Assembly (NCBI RefSeq): GCF_014898055.3
Contig: NW_026555331.1
Location: forward strand, 101,082,684 to 101,146,683
Direction: 5' to 3'
Length of the DNA: 64,000 nucleotides
Source of the DNA: Talpa occidentalis
Lineage: Eukaryota > Chordata > Mammalia > Eulipotyphla > Talpidae
Shown: piece after piece, positions 25,047-35,646 of the stretch
How positions within the stretch are numbered: the stretch's first letter is position 1
Layout: each line of letters begins with the position of its first letter
Made by a program: the position numbers and the translations under genes
The notes under the pieces: model-generated
Databases searched by the model: none
Told to the model about the DNA's origin: nothing
Seen by the model: only the letters and a program-made list of their open reading frames with translations

Positions 25047-26612
25047 AAATCTAAAGAAATCTGAGGAGTGACAAAAGGTACTGAAGGCTATTCATTTCCT
25101 TAGGCAAGACCAATAATCAACATGTATGATTCACCTTGGCTTAAGGAACTATTTTTTTTTACTTAAAATATATTTTAATAAAAACACTGTCTCATCACTT
25201 TCAAATAAAAACGGTATTTTATCTGAGACTGCTCAGGCATTATGACCCAGCTGCATATGGGCCAGAGGGTATTGGGTGCTACCTACCACTTACTCCCTAG
25301 AGCTCTGAGGCACAGGTCAGCCTGTCCTCCTTCACTAAAAGTCCTTGCGGCAACTTCAGGGGCTTGATTCTTATCCAATGTTTAACTACTCTCAGTTTTG
25401 CATTCACTGAAGGAATATTCTCATGAACTTAGGAAGTATGTGCTTTTTCTAATCCTTGACTTAAGGAACTTCAATTGTGACTGTGGGTGTCCAAATATCC
25501 AAATTCACTTCATTTTGCTCATGTGTACTTGTACTGATCACTCCCAAAACTATTCTAAATGTTTTATCTTTCGCACATCTAGATTTTACTTTTGTGTTTA
25601 GAGTTTCTTGCATTTTCTCTTGTTTTTTTCTTTCCTAACACCTGTTTTTTACAAACTGACTTATGTAAAATTCCCTATTGAAGCCAATATGCCATGGAGT
25701 AGCACAAAATCCTCACTTGTTTTTGCCATCTGTTGTGTTATGATGTAAATACATATCACAAGAATACCTGATCCAAATAATTTCACACATTGCATTAGTA
25801 TAGAACAGCAGTTCTCAATATATAGTATGCAAACTCCTGGGGGTCCCTGAGACACTTTCGAGGAGTCCAAGGAGTCAAAACTATTTTTATATTACTAGTA
25901 AGATGTCATTTGCCTTTTTCACTACTTGATACTTGCAGTGATTGTACAAAAACAACAGCAGGTAAACTGCCGTCACCTTAACATGGACCAATCTGGTGGC
26001 AGGAAACCGTACTGGTGGTCACTGTGTCTGCACCAGCAACTCAGTAATATCATTCAAGTTTTCATTTTGAAGTGTCTTTGGAAGTAAAAAGCATTAATTT
26101 TATCAAATAACCCTTGAGTGCACATCTAAGTCTATGTGAAGAAAAAGGCAGCATACAATAAAGCACTTCTGCTACCTATTATGACTGTCTGGAAAAAAAA
26201 TGCAGAGCAGTTGTTTGAGATACAAGACTAAACCAACCACTTTTTTCATGAAGCAACATTTTTACCTGAAAAAACTAGAGACAACTTATGTTCTCTTGAG
26301 TATCTGGTGGGCATTTATTTAAGGTTAAGTATCTGGTGAACATTTTTTTCAAAAGGAAATAAAACCAGAAGTGACTTTCAGAAAAATTAAGTCATTTGTT
26401 GCCAAAGACTCAATTTCAGCTTTTAAGTAAAAACAAGAATTTTGGCAAACTTTTCTCTACCACCATGAACTTTGACCATTTCCCAATACTCATGGATAAA
26501 AGATGCATTCAAAGTACAAAAGAGACCAATGGATTTTAATGTAACAGAGAACAAAAAGGTCACAGATGATTTCAAATTGCACCCTTCAAGTAACCTTAAA
26601 AAATCAACACTA

Positions 26613-27126
26613 GGGGCCTCCCTGGTGGTGCAAGGGGTTAAGCACCGCACTATGAAGCAATCCGAGCAACCCACATGGTGCAGCAGACCTCTCCTGTCTT
26701 GCCTGCTGTTGTATTTCCATCAGTCTTCCTGTTCTGTTCCCCACTCTGTCTCTGGTGAATCCTGTCACTCCCCCCCTCATCTCTGGCTTGTACCCCAGCT
26801 CTTGTATGCATAAATAAATCTATTTTTTTAAGATTTATTTATTTATACAAGAACTGGGGCACAGGCCAGATGTGCGGGAGGGTGAGAGGATTCACCAGAG
26901 ACAAAGAGGGGAACAGAACAGGCAGACTGACAATATACACTGCTGAGGGAAGCAGCAGGCGTGACAGGAGAGGTCTGCCGCACCATGTGGGACCCTCGCC
27001 AGCTGGCCAGGATCAAACCGGCGCTGCAAGCTGCGGACAGCTTCACAGCGTGGCACTCAACCCGTGGCGCTCAACCGCCTGCGCCACCAGGGGAGTCCCT
27101 AAATAAATAAATCTTAAAAAAAAAAA
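26613..27126 (+). mobile_element. SINE type B, split by an inverted SINE
   Basis: Sits in the hAT fossil. The outer duplication AATCAACACTAG (26601-26612 and 27127-27138) spans the whole nested pair. The head is joined to the body with an internal deletion (AGCAATCCGAGCAACCC). Confidence 0.93.
26829..27100 (-). mobile_element. SINE type C nested in the tail of another SINE
   Basis: Minus copy in the A-rich tail of the SINE at 26613; the host tail resumes AAATAAATAAATC at 27101. It carries a short local duplication (GGCACTCAACCCGTGGCGCTCAACC). Confidence 0.92.
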
Positions 27127-27290
27127 ATCAACACTAGTTGAAGTTTGTATAAGAACAAAAAATACCCACAATTATCCAGAAGACTATCAAAATGTTACTT
27201 TCCTTCTCTATAAATATGAGATTGGACTTTCTTTATACGCTTCAATGAAAAAAATACACTGTGACAAATTGAATGCAGAAGTAGTACTGA

Positions 27291-27553
27291 GAGCCTCCCT
27301 GGTGGTACAGAGGGTTAAGATGCAGCACTATGAAGCTGTCCACAGGCACTGCAGCATGAGTTCAATCCCCAGGCAAGGAGCTACCTACATGGTACAGCAG
27401 ACCTCTCCTGACTCGCCCGCTGCTCCCCTCAGCAGTGTACTTCAGTCAATCCACCTGTTCTGTTCCCCACTCTGTGATGAATCCTTTTATCCTCCCACAC
27501 CTCTGGCCTGTACCCCAGTTCTTGTATGCATAAATAAATATTTTTTTAAAAAA
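27291..27553 (+). mobile_element. SINE type B
   Basis: Near full-length; GCAGAAGTAGTACTGA before and GCAGTAGTGAG after. Confidence 0.92.
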
Positions 27554-27680
27554 AGCAGTAGTGAGTATCCAGCTCTCTATTAGGTCAAACATTAAAGAAA
27601 ATTGCAAAAATGTAGAATAGTTCTACTTTCCTAGTTTTTTTGTTTTAGAAGAATTTTTCTACAAAAATCTTACATTAATA

Positions 27681-27949
27681 GGGGGGCCTCCCTGGTGGTG
27701 CAAGGGGTTAAATCTCAGCACTATGAAGCTATTGGCAGTCACTACAGCACAAGTTCAAACCCAGGCCGGGGAGTTGACCCACATGGTGCAGCAGACCTCT
27801 CCTGTCTCACCCGCTGCTCCCCTCAGCAGTGTATTGCGGTAGATCTGCCTGTTCTGCTCCCCATTCCGTCTCTGGTGAATCTTCTCAACCCCCACACCTC
27901 TGGCCTATACTCCAGCTCTTGTATACATAAACGAATAAATCTTTAAAAA
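27681..27949 (+). mobile_element. SINE type B
   Basis: Full-length; duplication AAAATCTTACATTAATA is perfect (to 27680 and from about 27951). Confidence 0.95.
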
Positions 27950-28052
27950 AAAAATCTTACATTAATATAATGGGTTCCTTACAGTTATTCATTTAAAAAT
28001 AACCATTTTCAAAGTATCAAAAACACAAAACAAAAGTTCTTGGGAGTTAATC

Positions 28053-28319
28053 TTTTTTTTTTTTTAAGATTTTTTATTTACACAAGTGCTGGGATACAGA
28101 CCAGATGCACGGGGAGGGTGAGAGGATTCACCAGAGACAGAGTGGGGAACAGAGCAGGCAGACTGACGAAACACTGCTGAGGGGAGCAGCGGGTGAGACA
28201 GGCGAGGTCTGCCGCACCATGTGGGATTCTCGCTGGCCGGCCGGATCGAACCCGTGCTGAAGGGGCTGCAAACAGCTTCACAGTGCTGCGCTCAACAGCC
28301 TGCGCCACCAGGGAGGCCC
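28053..28319 (-). mobile_element. SINE type C
   Basis: Full-length minus copy; TGGGAGTTAATC and TGGGGGTTAATC flank it. Confidence 0.95.
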
Positions 28320-28431
28320 TGGGGGTTAATCATTTTTAAGGTTCAAAAGGTCAAAACCAAAAAAGTATGTGAACCAGAATAGGGTACAAAGCCATTAATC
28401 TCACATTAGCTCTAACCTACTCTATCAGAAC

Positions 28432-28662
28432 CCCTTTGCAGAGATGCCACCCTTTTCATTGGGTAACCTTCCAGACCTTTTTGTTTTTAGACATATACAT
28501 ATGAAAGATTTTTTCCAATAGCTGTCTTTTAAAAGCTATTCCATGACTTGCTTTTTTAATATGCTCTTCCCACATCCACTCACATAAATCTTCATCATTC
28601 TTTATAACTGCTACAATGGGTACTATAGTTTGTTAGAATGTGTTATACTTTATTACATTTTC
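28432..28662 (-). mobile_element. Possible old L1 remnant
   Basis: Text such as CCTTTTTGTTTTTAGACATATAC and CTATTCCATGACTTGC loosely resembles reverse-oriented old L1 3' DNA, and TTTGATAGACATTTAACTAC continues beyond the SINE at 28663-28934. Weak similarity only. Confidence 0.3.
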
Positions 28663-28934
28663 TTTTTTTTTTTTAAGATTTATTTATTTATACATACAAG
28701 AACTGGGGTACAGGCCAGGGATGTGGAAGGTGGGAGGATCCCCCAGAGACAGCGTGGGAAACAGAACAGGCCGACTGACTGAAATACACTGTTGAGGGGA
28801 GCAGCGGGCGAGTCAGGAGGGGTCTGTTGCACCATGTGGGTTGCTCCCTGGCCGGGGATTGAACTCGTGCTGCAGTGGCTGCGGATAGCTTCATAGGTTG
28901 TGTCTTAACCCCTTGTGCCACCAGAGAGGCCCCC
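28663..28934 (-). mobile_element. SINE type B
   Basis: Full-length minus copy; TACATTTTCTTTT at both ends. Confidence 0.95.
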
Positions 28935-29140
28935 TGCTACATTTTCTTTTGATAGACATTTAACTACAACTTTCCATTAAACAATACTGAAAAAAAAAAA
29001 AAAGCCTATCTTTCACCTCATATTTCTTTATTACAGGACAATGTAAGTAAACTTGTTGACAAGGAGAAGGGCATTGAACATGCCTAAAAGTTATAAATCA
29101 TTTAACATAACTTGAAAGAGCTCTTAAGAAAAAGAAAGAG

Positions 29141-29365
29141 GGTGCCTCCCTGGTGGCTCAAGGTGTTAAGACACAACCTATGAAGCTGCTTGCAGCCTCT
29201 GCAGCACGAGTTCGATCCCCCAGTAGACCAGGGAACAACACACATGGCGCAGTAGACCTCTCCTGACTCACCCGCTGCTCCCCTCAGCAGTGTATTTCAG
29301 TTGATCTGCCTGTTCTGTTCCCCACTCTGTCTCTGGTGAATTATCTCACCCCCCACACCTCCAGG
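29141..29365 (+). mobile_element. SINE type B, 3'-truncated
   Basis: Stops after CACACCTC; the A-rich tail is absent, so a later deletion removed it. Confidence 0.9.
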
Positions 29366-29725
29366 TATCTTGTTTTCAAAAGCCTATCTTCTAAACTTCA
29401 AATACAGGTAACAGCAAATGTTCCAGCCAAATTAAGGTAGGGATCTTCTTTGCTTAGAAAACAGACAATGATGAAAGTTTCAGATCTATCTGGAACAATA
29501 TTTGTATTACATGTATATATTATGCATGTATAAATATATACTATAGGTATAATGTATAGGTGTATATGTACAATGCCTATTAAAATGTGTTAAGTGATGA
29601 CTTAACGAAACCTAAAAGTTTACTTGCATGTTTTATGGACTCTTTTACCCAGAAACTACTATACCAAATCTTGCCTGAAGACTGGGAGCTCTACAATATT
29701 ATTAGTTAAGACTATGCTTACATAC

Positions 29726-30548
29726 TAAAGATAGAGCTTCTGTATGATCCAGCAATTCCACTCCCAGATATTTACCCAAAGGACACAGAAACATTAATTC
29801 CAGAGAGCCCGCACCCCTATGTTTATAGCAGCACTGTTTACAATAGCTAAACTTTGGAAACAACCCAAATGCCCAAAAATAGATGACTGGATCAAGAAGA
29901 TGTGGTACAGAGCCTCCCCGGTGGCGTAGCGGTTGAGCGCTGGCTGCAAAGCTGCCTGCAGCCTCTGCAGCGCCAGTTCAATCCCTGGCCCCGGGGTGAG
30001 GGTCCCACATGGCGCGGCAGACCTCTCCTGCCTCCTGCTGCTCCCCTCAGCAGTGTACTTCATCAGTCTGCCTGCTTTGCTCTCCGCTCTGACTTTGGTG
30101 AATTCTCTCACCCTCTCGTGCTTCTGACTGTACCCAGTGCTTGTATAAATAAATAAATCTTTAAAAAAAAAAAAAGGTAATAAAAAAAAAGATGTGGTAC
30201 ATATACACCATGGAATATTACTCAGCATTCAAAAAAGATAAACACATGCAATTTGCAGCAACATGGATGGAGCTAGAAGGGATCATGCTCATCGAAATAA
30301 GCCAGAAAGAAAAAGAGAAATACCTGATTGTCTCACTCATAATAGGAATCTAGAAAACCTAAATAAGGGACCAGGAAAAAGAATAACTATAAGAAAAAAC
30401 CAAAACCAACAAACAACTATGAACCAGAGACACACTATTGGGGGGGAGGGGGCAGGGAAAGGTGGGATTGGGGTCAAAATAAGGGGGTTGTAATTGTATG
30501 GGGTCTATAAAAATAAAATTAAAAAATAAATAAAACTTTAAAAAAAAA
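29726..30548 (+). mobile_element. 5'-truncated L1, interrupted by a SINE
   Basis: L1 ORF2 C-terminus and 3' UTR, beginning TAAAGATAGAGCTTCTGTATG and ending in an A-rich tail. An 18-bp target duplication AAGACTRTGCTTACATAC flanks it (29708-29725 and 30549-30566, one mismatch). A type A SINE at 29910-30188 sits inside with its own 13-bp duplication, so the SINE is younger than this L1. Confidence 0.93.
29910..30188 (+). mobile_element. SINE type A inside an L1
   Basis: Perfect duplication AAGATGTGGTACA (29897-29909 and 30189-30201) made from L1 sequence. Confidence 0.96.
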
Positions 30549-30599
30549 AAGACTGTGCTTACATACCGAACAAAATCTTGAGAATTGTGTTGTTTTCCA

Positions 30600-30970
30600 T
30601 GATACTTGGTTAAAGAGTATTCACTTTGTAAGTTCTAACAGACACTGCCAAATGGCCTGCCAAGAAGCCCTGGCCAATTTACTCTCTGGCCAAATGACTG
30701 GCTCATTCCTCCATACTCTTGCCAGCACCAGATATTATCAATCTAGTTCATTTTTCCGAAAATGATAGACCATTACAATTGGCACTTCCCTAAAAACTAG
30801 TAAGATTGGGTATTTTTTCCTAAATAAGTTGGTTTTTCAGAGAGCCCCTTATGAACTACTATATATAGGTATAGATGTACAATATCTGTGAACTACCACT
30901 TCCTATCCTTTGTATATACTGTACATGTTGTCTATGTCTTTGATATTAACAAGAGTTCTTTATCTCCTAA
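30600..30970 (-). mobile_element. Old L1 fragment, minus orientation
   Basis: Plus-strand text such as ACTGCCAAATGGCCTGCC, CTCTTGCCAGCACCAGATATTATCAA and, at the end, AGAGTTCTTTATCTC is the reverse complement of an old L1 ORF2 C-terminal region. Diverged; cut on the right by a SINE. Confidence 0.6.
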
Positions 30971-30979
30971 CCCTGTATT

Positions 30980-31252
30980 TTTTTTTTAAAGATTTATTTA
31001 TTTATCCATACAAGCACTGAGTACAGTCAGAAGCGGGGGAGGGTGAGAGAATTCACTAGAGCCAGAGCGGGGAACAGAACAGGCAGACTGACCAAACACA
31101 CTGCTGAGGGGAGCGGCGGGCATGGCAGGAGAGGTCTGTGGCGCCATCTGGGACCCTCGCCTGGCGGCCCGGAATGGAATCAGCGCTGCAGAGGCTGCGG
31201 GCAGCTTCGCAGCAGCCCAGTGCTCAACTGCTGAGCCCACCAGGGGAGGCGC
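30980..31252 (-). mobile_element. SINE type A, first of a minus pair
   Basis: Target TAACCC..TATTTTTTT is found before it, between it and the next SINE, and after the pair. Confidence 0.92.
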
Positions 31253-31267
31253 TAACCCAATATTTTT

Positions 31268-31526
31268 TTAAAGATTTATTTATGCATACAAGAACTGGGG
31301 TATAGGCCAGCGGTGTGGGGGATGAGAGACTTTACCAGAGACAGAGTGGGGAACAAAACAGACAGACTGACTGAAATACACTGCTGAGGGGAGCAGCGGG
31401 TGAATCAGGAGAGGTCTGCTGCGCTATGTGGGTAACCTCCCTCACTGGGTATGGAACTCGTGCAGCAGTGGCTACAGATAGCTTCATAGTGCTGCATCTT
31501 AACCCCTTGCACCACCAAGGAGGCTC
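31268..31526 (-). mobile_element. SINE type B, second of a minus pair
   Basis: Minus copy; CTAACCCAATATTTTTTT on its left and CTAACCCATATTTT on its right. Confidence 0.92.
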
Positions 31527-31789
31527 TCCTAACCCATATTTTAAATATGATCTCTTAAGATAATTGTACAAGATATGTTTTAGGGATCCTAAGACATAAA
31601 GTACAAATTCTTAACTTATGCATAATGTATAATTCATGGTCTACAAAGTAAAGTATATTTCTATGTATCTTTACATATGAGACACAAACCATAAAATTAT
31701 TCAAGAACAGTTTCACCCTTTAATTTCAACTGCATGTAGATAGACATAGTTATCAATATGAGACAATACTACTTTAATGTCAGATACTC

Positions 31790-31894
31790 TGGGGAGTGGG
31801 TATCGTACAGGGAATATAACTGAAATGAAAATGCATACATTGTGCAAAAATGAAAAATTATGTAAGAATTATATAACATAAAATATAAAAAAAA
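31790..31894 (+). mobile_element. Very short L1 3' UTR insertion
   Basis: About 105 bp that match the last part of the L1 at 13986 (ATGCATACATTGTGCAAAAATG, GTAAGAATTATATAA and an A tail). Flanked by imperfect duplications AATGTCAGATACTC (31776-31789) and TTACGTCAAATACTC (31895-31909). A strongly 5'-truncated retrotransposition. Confidence 0.85.
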
Positions 31895-31954
31895 TTACGT
31901 CAAATACTCCAAGAAGTCCTTTAATTGCCAACAACCTTGTGCACGAGTTTTTAC

Positions 31955-32070
31955 TGATTCCTTTTGTTAACTGAGAGGCTCACAGAGTGTAAGTAATTTA
32001 CCCAGGACCACAGAGCTGAGCAAGGATTCTAAAGTTGGTATGATTCCAAGCAAGATGCCACTGGCCCTCT
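31955..32070 (-). repeat. MIR fragment
   Basis: GTAAGTAATTTACCCAGGACCACAGAGCTGAG and GGATTCTAAAGTTGGTATG read in pieces as the reverse MIR core (taacttgcccaaggtcacacagct..gggattcgaaccc). Confidence 0.75.
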
Positions 32071-32209
32071 ATTGCTCTATTTCAGCTCTTGATTTCACTC
32101 ATAGTGTGCAATCATTTTTCTCCAAAGTTTCAGCTCATTAGATCAACAAAAATCAAATAATATAAGCTTTAATCATCACAACTGATGATTGCCTTATAAC
32201 TGAGCATTA

Positions 32210-32487
32210 GGGGCCTCCCTGGTGGTGCAGAGGTTAAAGACCCAGTGCTATCAAGCTATTGCCAGCCACTGCAACATGAATTTGATTCCCGGCCAGGGAG
32301 CTAACCTATATGGCACAGCAGACCTCTCCTCCTGTCGCATCTGCTGCTTCCCCTCAGCAGTGTATTCCAGTAGATCCGCCTGTTCTGCTCCACACTCTGT
32401 CTCTGGTTAATCATCTCACACCCTCACACCTCCGGCCTATATCCCAGTTCTTGTAAGCATAAATAATAAATCTTAAAAAAAAAAAAA
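32210..32487 (+). mobile_element. SINE type B
   Basis: Near full-length; TGAGCATTA is repeated after its A tail (32492-32500). Confidence 0.93.
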
Positions 32488-32499
32488 CACCTGAGCATT

Positions 32500-33060
32500 A
32501 AAAAAAAAAAAAGGACATTCGTTCAGTCAACCTTACAACAAATTTCCTATTACTATTTACCCTAATTACCCCAGCAAAGGGTATCCCATCCAAAAATAGT
32601 TCTAAATGGAATGTTGTGGGGCACAGCCATCCCCATGAAGCACTCAGGAGGTAGAGTTCAACAGGATCTAAAATCACCTGAGGTACCAAATTCTGAATAA
32701 TGATCCTAAATAACCATCTGCTAAATAGTATTAACTAAACCAAGCCCCTAAAGTCAAACACATTAAAAATCAGAACATTGTCATTCATTCCTCGAGTACA
32801 CAGGCTACTCTAGATACTCCTACCTTTCCTACCTACATTTGAGCCTCTAATTTCAAACAGGTCAGATTACCCCCTCACCAACGAGGATATTTCATGCTTA
32901 TGTGCCTTAGCTCCTCCTATCCCTTTGGGCTTTTCCAACCTCAATATACATGGTTAGCCTTGGTTTGCCTTCACATTGTTCTCCTTACCTATCCCTGGCT
33001 TACTGTACCAACACCCAACTAAGCCTAATAGCCCTCCTGTGAGTCTAGGGCATCCCACAC
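32500..33060. other. Intronic DNA left of the ERV
   Basis: No feature recognised. Confidence 0.6.
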
Positions 33061-33066
33061 ACACCC

Positions 33067-33519
33067 TGTAAGGGGCAGGACAGGGCACAAGGCAGGTTTT
33101 CTGATCCCATGCAGATCGGGTAAAGGAGGAGTCAGAGTCCTCAGTAGTTTTGCAGGTTTTTTATTTGGGGTTCACCAGGCATATGGCAGGCAGGGGTGCT
33201 GGCTGGGGGGCTGGGAGGCTGGCAGGCCTCCCAGCCCCAGCAAGTCCTCACTCTATCTGGGCTCTCTAGCGTTCGTTCTGCTGCTTCTCGGCTTCGGCTG
33301 CGGCTGCTGCTGCTGCTGGTGCTGGTGCTGCTGCTGGGCTGCTGGCGTCCCCCCGTGACGCCGCCCTTAAAAGCACAGTCCTAGCTCAGCTGAATCCCAT
33401 CTACCTATGCCCACACCCTATTCCAGGTGCCCGCCATCAGGCATGCATTCAGGACAAGGATCCATCATCTATCCTGATGGCGGAAGGGCAGAAAAGCCTG
33501 ATATTTTCTTTACCCTACA
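33067..33519 (-). repeat. LTR of young ERV, 3' LTR in element orientation
   Basis: A 453-bp LTR starts TGTA and ends TACA. Read on the minus strand it has a TTTTAAGG box (near 33365), a CAG/CCG-rich stretch (about 33288-33338), an AATAAA signal (33160-33165) and a terminal CA. Just upstream in element orientation (33520-33531) is the purine-rich GAGGGGGTGGAC, a good polypurine tract. Four substitutions, all within the first 27 bases, and two 1-bp indels separate it from its partner. Confidence 0.92.
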
Positions 33520-34673
33520 GTCCACCCCCTCAGGGTTTTCTGCCATACAGTCTATACATATATACACAATTTTCTAAGCAAACAAACAATGCAGCCATGG
33601 CCCACAAAAGCAAATACATCAAATAACAAAATACAACAGAACACAAATAAGTCCAGGCAGGGCACCAACCAAGTGCAAAAGACAATCATTGGTACCAGCA
33701 GATGAGCCACCAAATCTGCTGCCAAAGGCACTGCTCATACGAGGGAGGGGAAATCACACACGGCATCTGCTATAACATACCAGGAGCCGTCAGGCTTCCT
33801 GGCCTTCTCTGGCTGTAGTCTAGGCTACAAGGCACACACAGCATCCACCCCCAGGATGCACTAGCTCTGGGATTGGCAATTTTATTCTGTTGGGGTAATC
33901 GCCAACCCTCAGGGTTTCTGTCTGCAGTCGCTCCAACACTCGGCCTTCACGGCCACCAATGCGACTCACAGACCCTGCACTCAAGCCAACCCACTGCACA
34001 ATCACATGGGTTGGGGATCCAAACTCTGCATTCAGCTTGGGCTCCACCCCAAGCCACATTCCCCACCCGTCCCCAAGGACAGGTTCCTCAGCTCCTCACC
34101 CTCGCTCAAGAATGACCAGGGCATCACCCACAGGTGATTTTACGAGACTCACAGTTCTTCAGCATACCCAGGCTGCTTAACAGCCGCTCAGGGCTTCTCA
34201 ACTTATCATCAGTACCAGCTTTTGCTTTCTTAGTTGGCTTTTCTCCTCCACCTGGCTGCTGGGCATACACAGGCTGCTTTTGGCCATCAAGGCCCACTGG
34301 CCACCCCCAGTGTCCCAAAACATATCAACCTGCAAGGTCCTCCGCCTTCTGGCGGGATTGTCAGTCCAAGTCCATCAGTCCATCAGTTCAAGTCCATTGG
34401 CCTCTCCCTGCGTCAGCAACGGCCTGCTGCCTCAGGGTCATTGGCTGGTCCTTTCCGGTGTTGGTGGCTGGTCCTTTCCGGTGTCGTTGGCTGGTCCTTT
34501 TGGCGTCTCCTTCACGCCAGGTCTCGTCCTGTAGCTCGTGGGCGTTGTTCACCTTCTGTGCCGCCATGGCGCCTCCAGCGTCATCACAGGCAAACAGTCT
34601 GTTCTCCTTAGTCCCTCCAGGTCTTCGGAGGGCTCCAATACCGTCTGCATGGATCTTGCCGACTTACGCCAAT
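33520..34673 (-). mobile_element. Internal region of non-autonomous ERV (1154 bp)
   Basis: The internal part is far too short for gag, pro, pol and env, and no retroviral protein motif is seen. In element orientation it begins AT then TGGCGTAAGTCGGCAAG at the primer-binding-site position; TGG is the usual first triplet, but I cannot match the rest to a known tRNA. It continues with a leader holding three copies of GGAAAGGACCAGCCA-like units (34441-34500 on the plus strand). It ends at the polypurine tract. This is an internally deleted or unrelated-filler element that needs helper proteins to move. The plus-strand ORF of 198 codons is antisense to it and has no recognisable family. Confidence 0.85.
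34388..34567 (-). CDS. Small ORF in ERV leader, 59 codons, function unknown
   Basis: The ORF starts at GCGCCATGG, a strong Kozak context, soon after the presumed primer-binding site and ends at TGA. The product is basic, rich in Arg, Lys, Gln and Thr, and is partly made of the short repeated leader unit. No retroviral domain is visible. An earlier ATG (near 34650) opens a reading frame of about 32 codons. It may be just a chance ORF or the relic of a gag start. Confidence 0.25.
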   Translation of the reverse strand: MAAQKVNNAHELQDETWREGDAKRTSQRHRKGPATNTGKDQPMTLRQQAVADAGRGQWT

Positions 34674-35128
34674 TGTAAGGGGCAGGACAGGACACTGTGC
34701 AGGTTTTCTGATCCCATGCAGATCGGGTAAAGGAGGAGTCAGAGTCCTCAGTAGTTTTGCAGGTTTTTTATTTGGGGTTCACCAGGCATATGGCAGGCAG
34801 GGGTGCTGGCTGGGGGGCTGGGAGGCTGGCAGGCCTCCCAGCCCCCAGCAAGTCCTCACTCTATCTGGGCTCTCTAGCGTTCGTTCTGCTGCTTCTCGGC
34901 TTCGGCTGCGGCTGCTGCTGCTGCTGGTGCTGGTGCTGCTGCTGGGGCTGCTGGCGTCCCCCCGTGACGCCGCCCTTAAAAGCACAGTCCTAGCTCAGCT
35001 GAATCCCATCTACCTATGCCCACACCCTATTCCAGGTGCCCGCCATCAGGCATGCATTCAGGACAAGGATCCATCATCTATCCTGATGGCGGAAGGGCAG
35101 AAAAGCCTGATATTTTCTTTACCCTACA
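34674..35128 (-). repeat. LTR of young ERV, 5' LTR in element orientation
   Basis: A 455-bp copy of the LTR at 33067 with the same TG...CA ends. The target duplication is CACCC (33062-33066 and 35129-35133), so the insertion is intact at both edges. The AATAAA signal lies at 34767-34772 on the minus strand, the same strand as IGF2BP3. A 5-bp duplication occurs in several ERV classes, so the class is not settled. Confidence 0.92.
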
Positions 35129-35400
35129 CACCCCATGACTTATTTACAATTTTCCTTTCTGCAGGGATATTAACCCACCTTTAGGATTACTACCACAGTG
35201 AACAACTGTTACAGTTCATTCAGGGATTGAGACATAACAAAGTGAAAGTCATTATACTCTGTACTTTTCTTCAGAACAAGTAATTTATTCTTTTTTCTAG
35301 CCCTAAAAAGCAGCATGGAACCAACTACAAGAACAAGTGCTCAATCTATGCTTGTGAAGCTAAAAATTTATATAAGCCATAAGGAACTAATTCATTTATT

Positions 35401-35646
35401 TTTTAAAGATTTATTTTATTTATGCATGGAAGAATTGGGGTGTAGAATAGAGGCACGAATGGGTAGGGGGTTGAGAGGATTCACCAGACAGAGTGGGGAG
35501 CAAAATAGGTGGATTTACTGAAATACACTGCTAAGGGGAGCAGTAGGGAAGACAAGAGAGGTCTGCTATGCCATATGTGGGTTAGCTCCCTGACCAGGGA
35601 TGGAACTCAGGTGATAGTAGTGATGGCTAGGCCATCACGGAGTCCT
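35401..35646 (-). mobile_element. SINE type B, diverged
   Basis: Minus copy with many changes and a decayed head (GCCATCACGGAGTCC). Confidence 0.85.

Larger units (their letters stand above)
25800..27250 (+). mobile_element. hAT (Charlie-type) transposase fossil, split by SINEs
   Basis: The plus strand follows the hAT transposase group related to domesticated FAM200/ZBED5-type genes. After GGGGTCCCTGAGAC comes a decayed TDGA..VGKTAG segment (25930-26020). At 26485-26570 lies a clear C-terminal stretch, WIKDAFKVQKRPMDFNVTEN, and the homology seems to resume after the SINE pair at 27137 (AAATACCCACAATTATCCAG). Frameshifts and stops break it throughout, so it is a dead copy. Identity is from memory of the family. 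Confidence 0.72.

Noticed and set aside
34134..34730. 198-codon plus ORF in the ERV interior
   Set aside because: It is antisense to the element, runs into the LTR and shows no recognisable domain.
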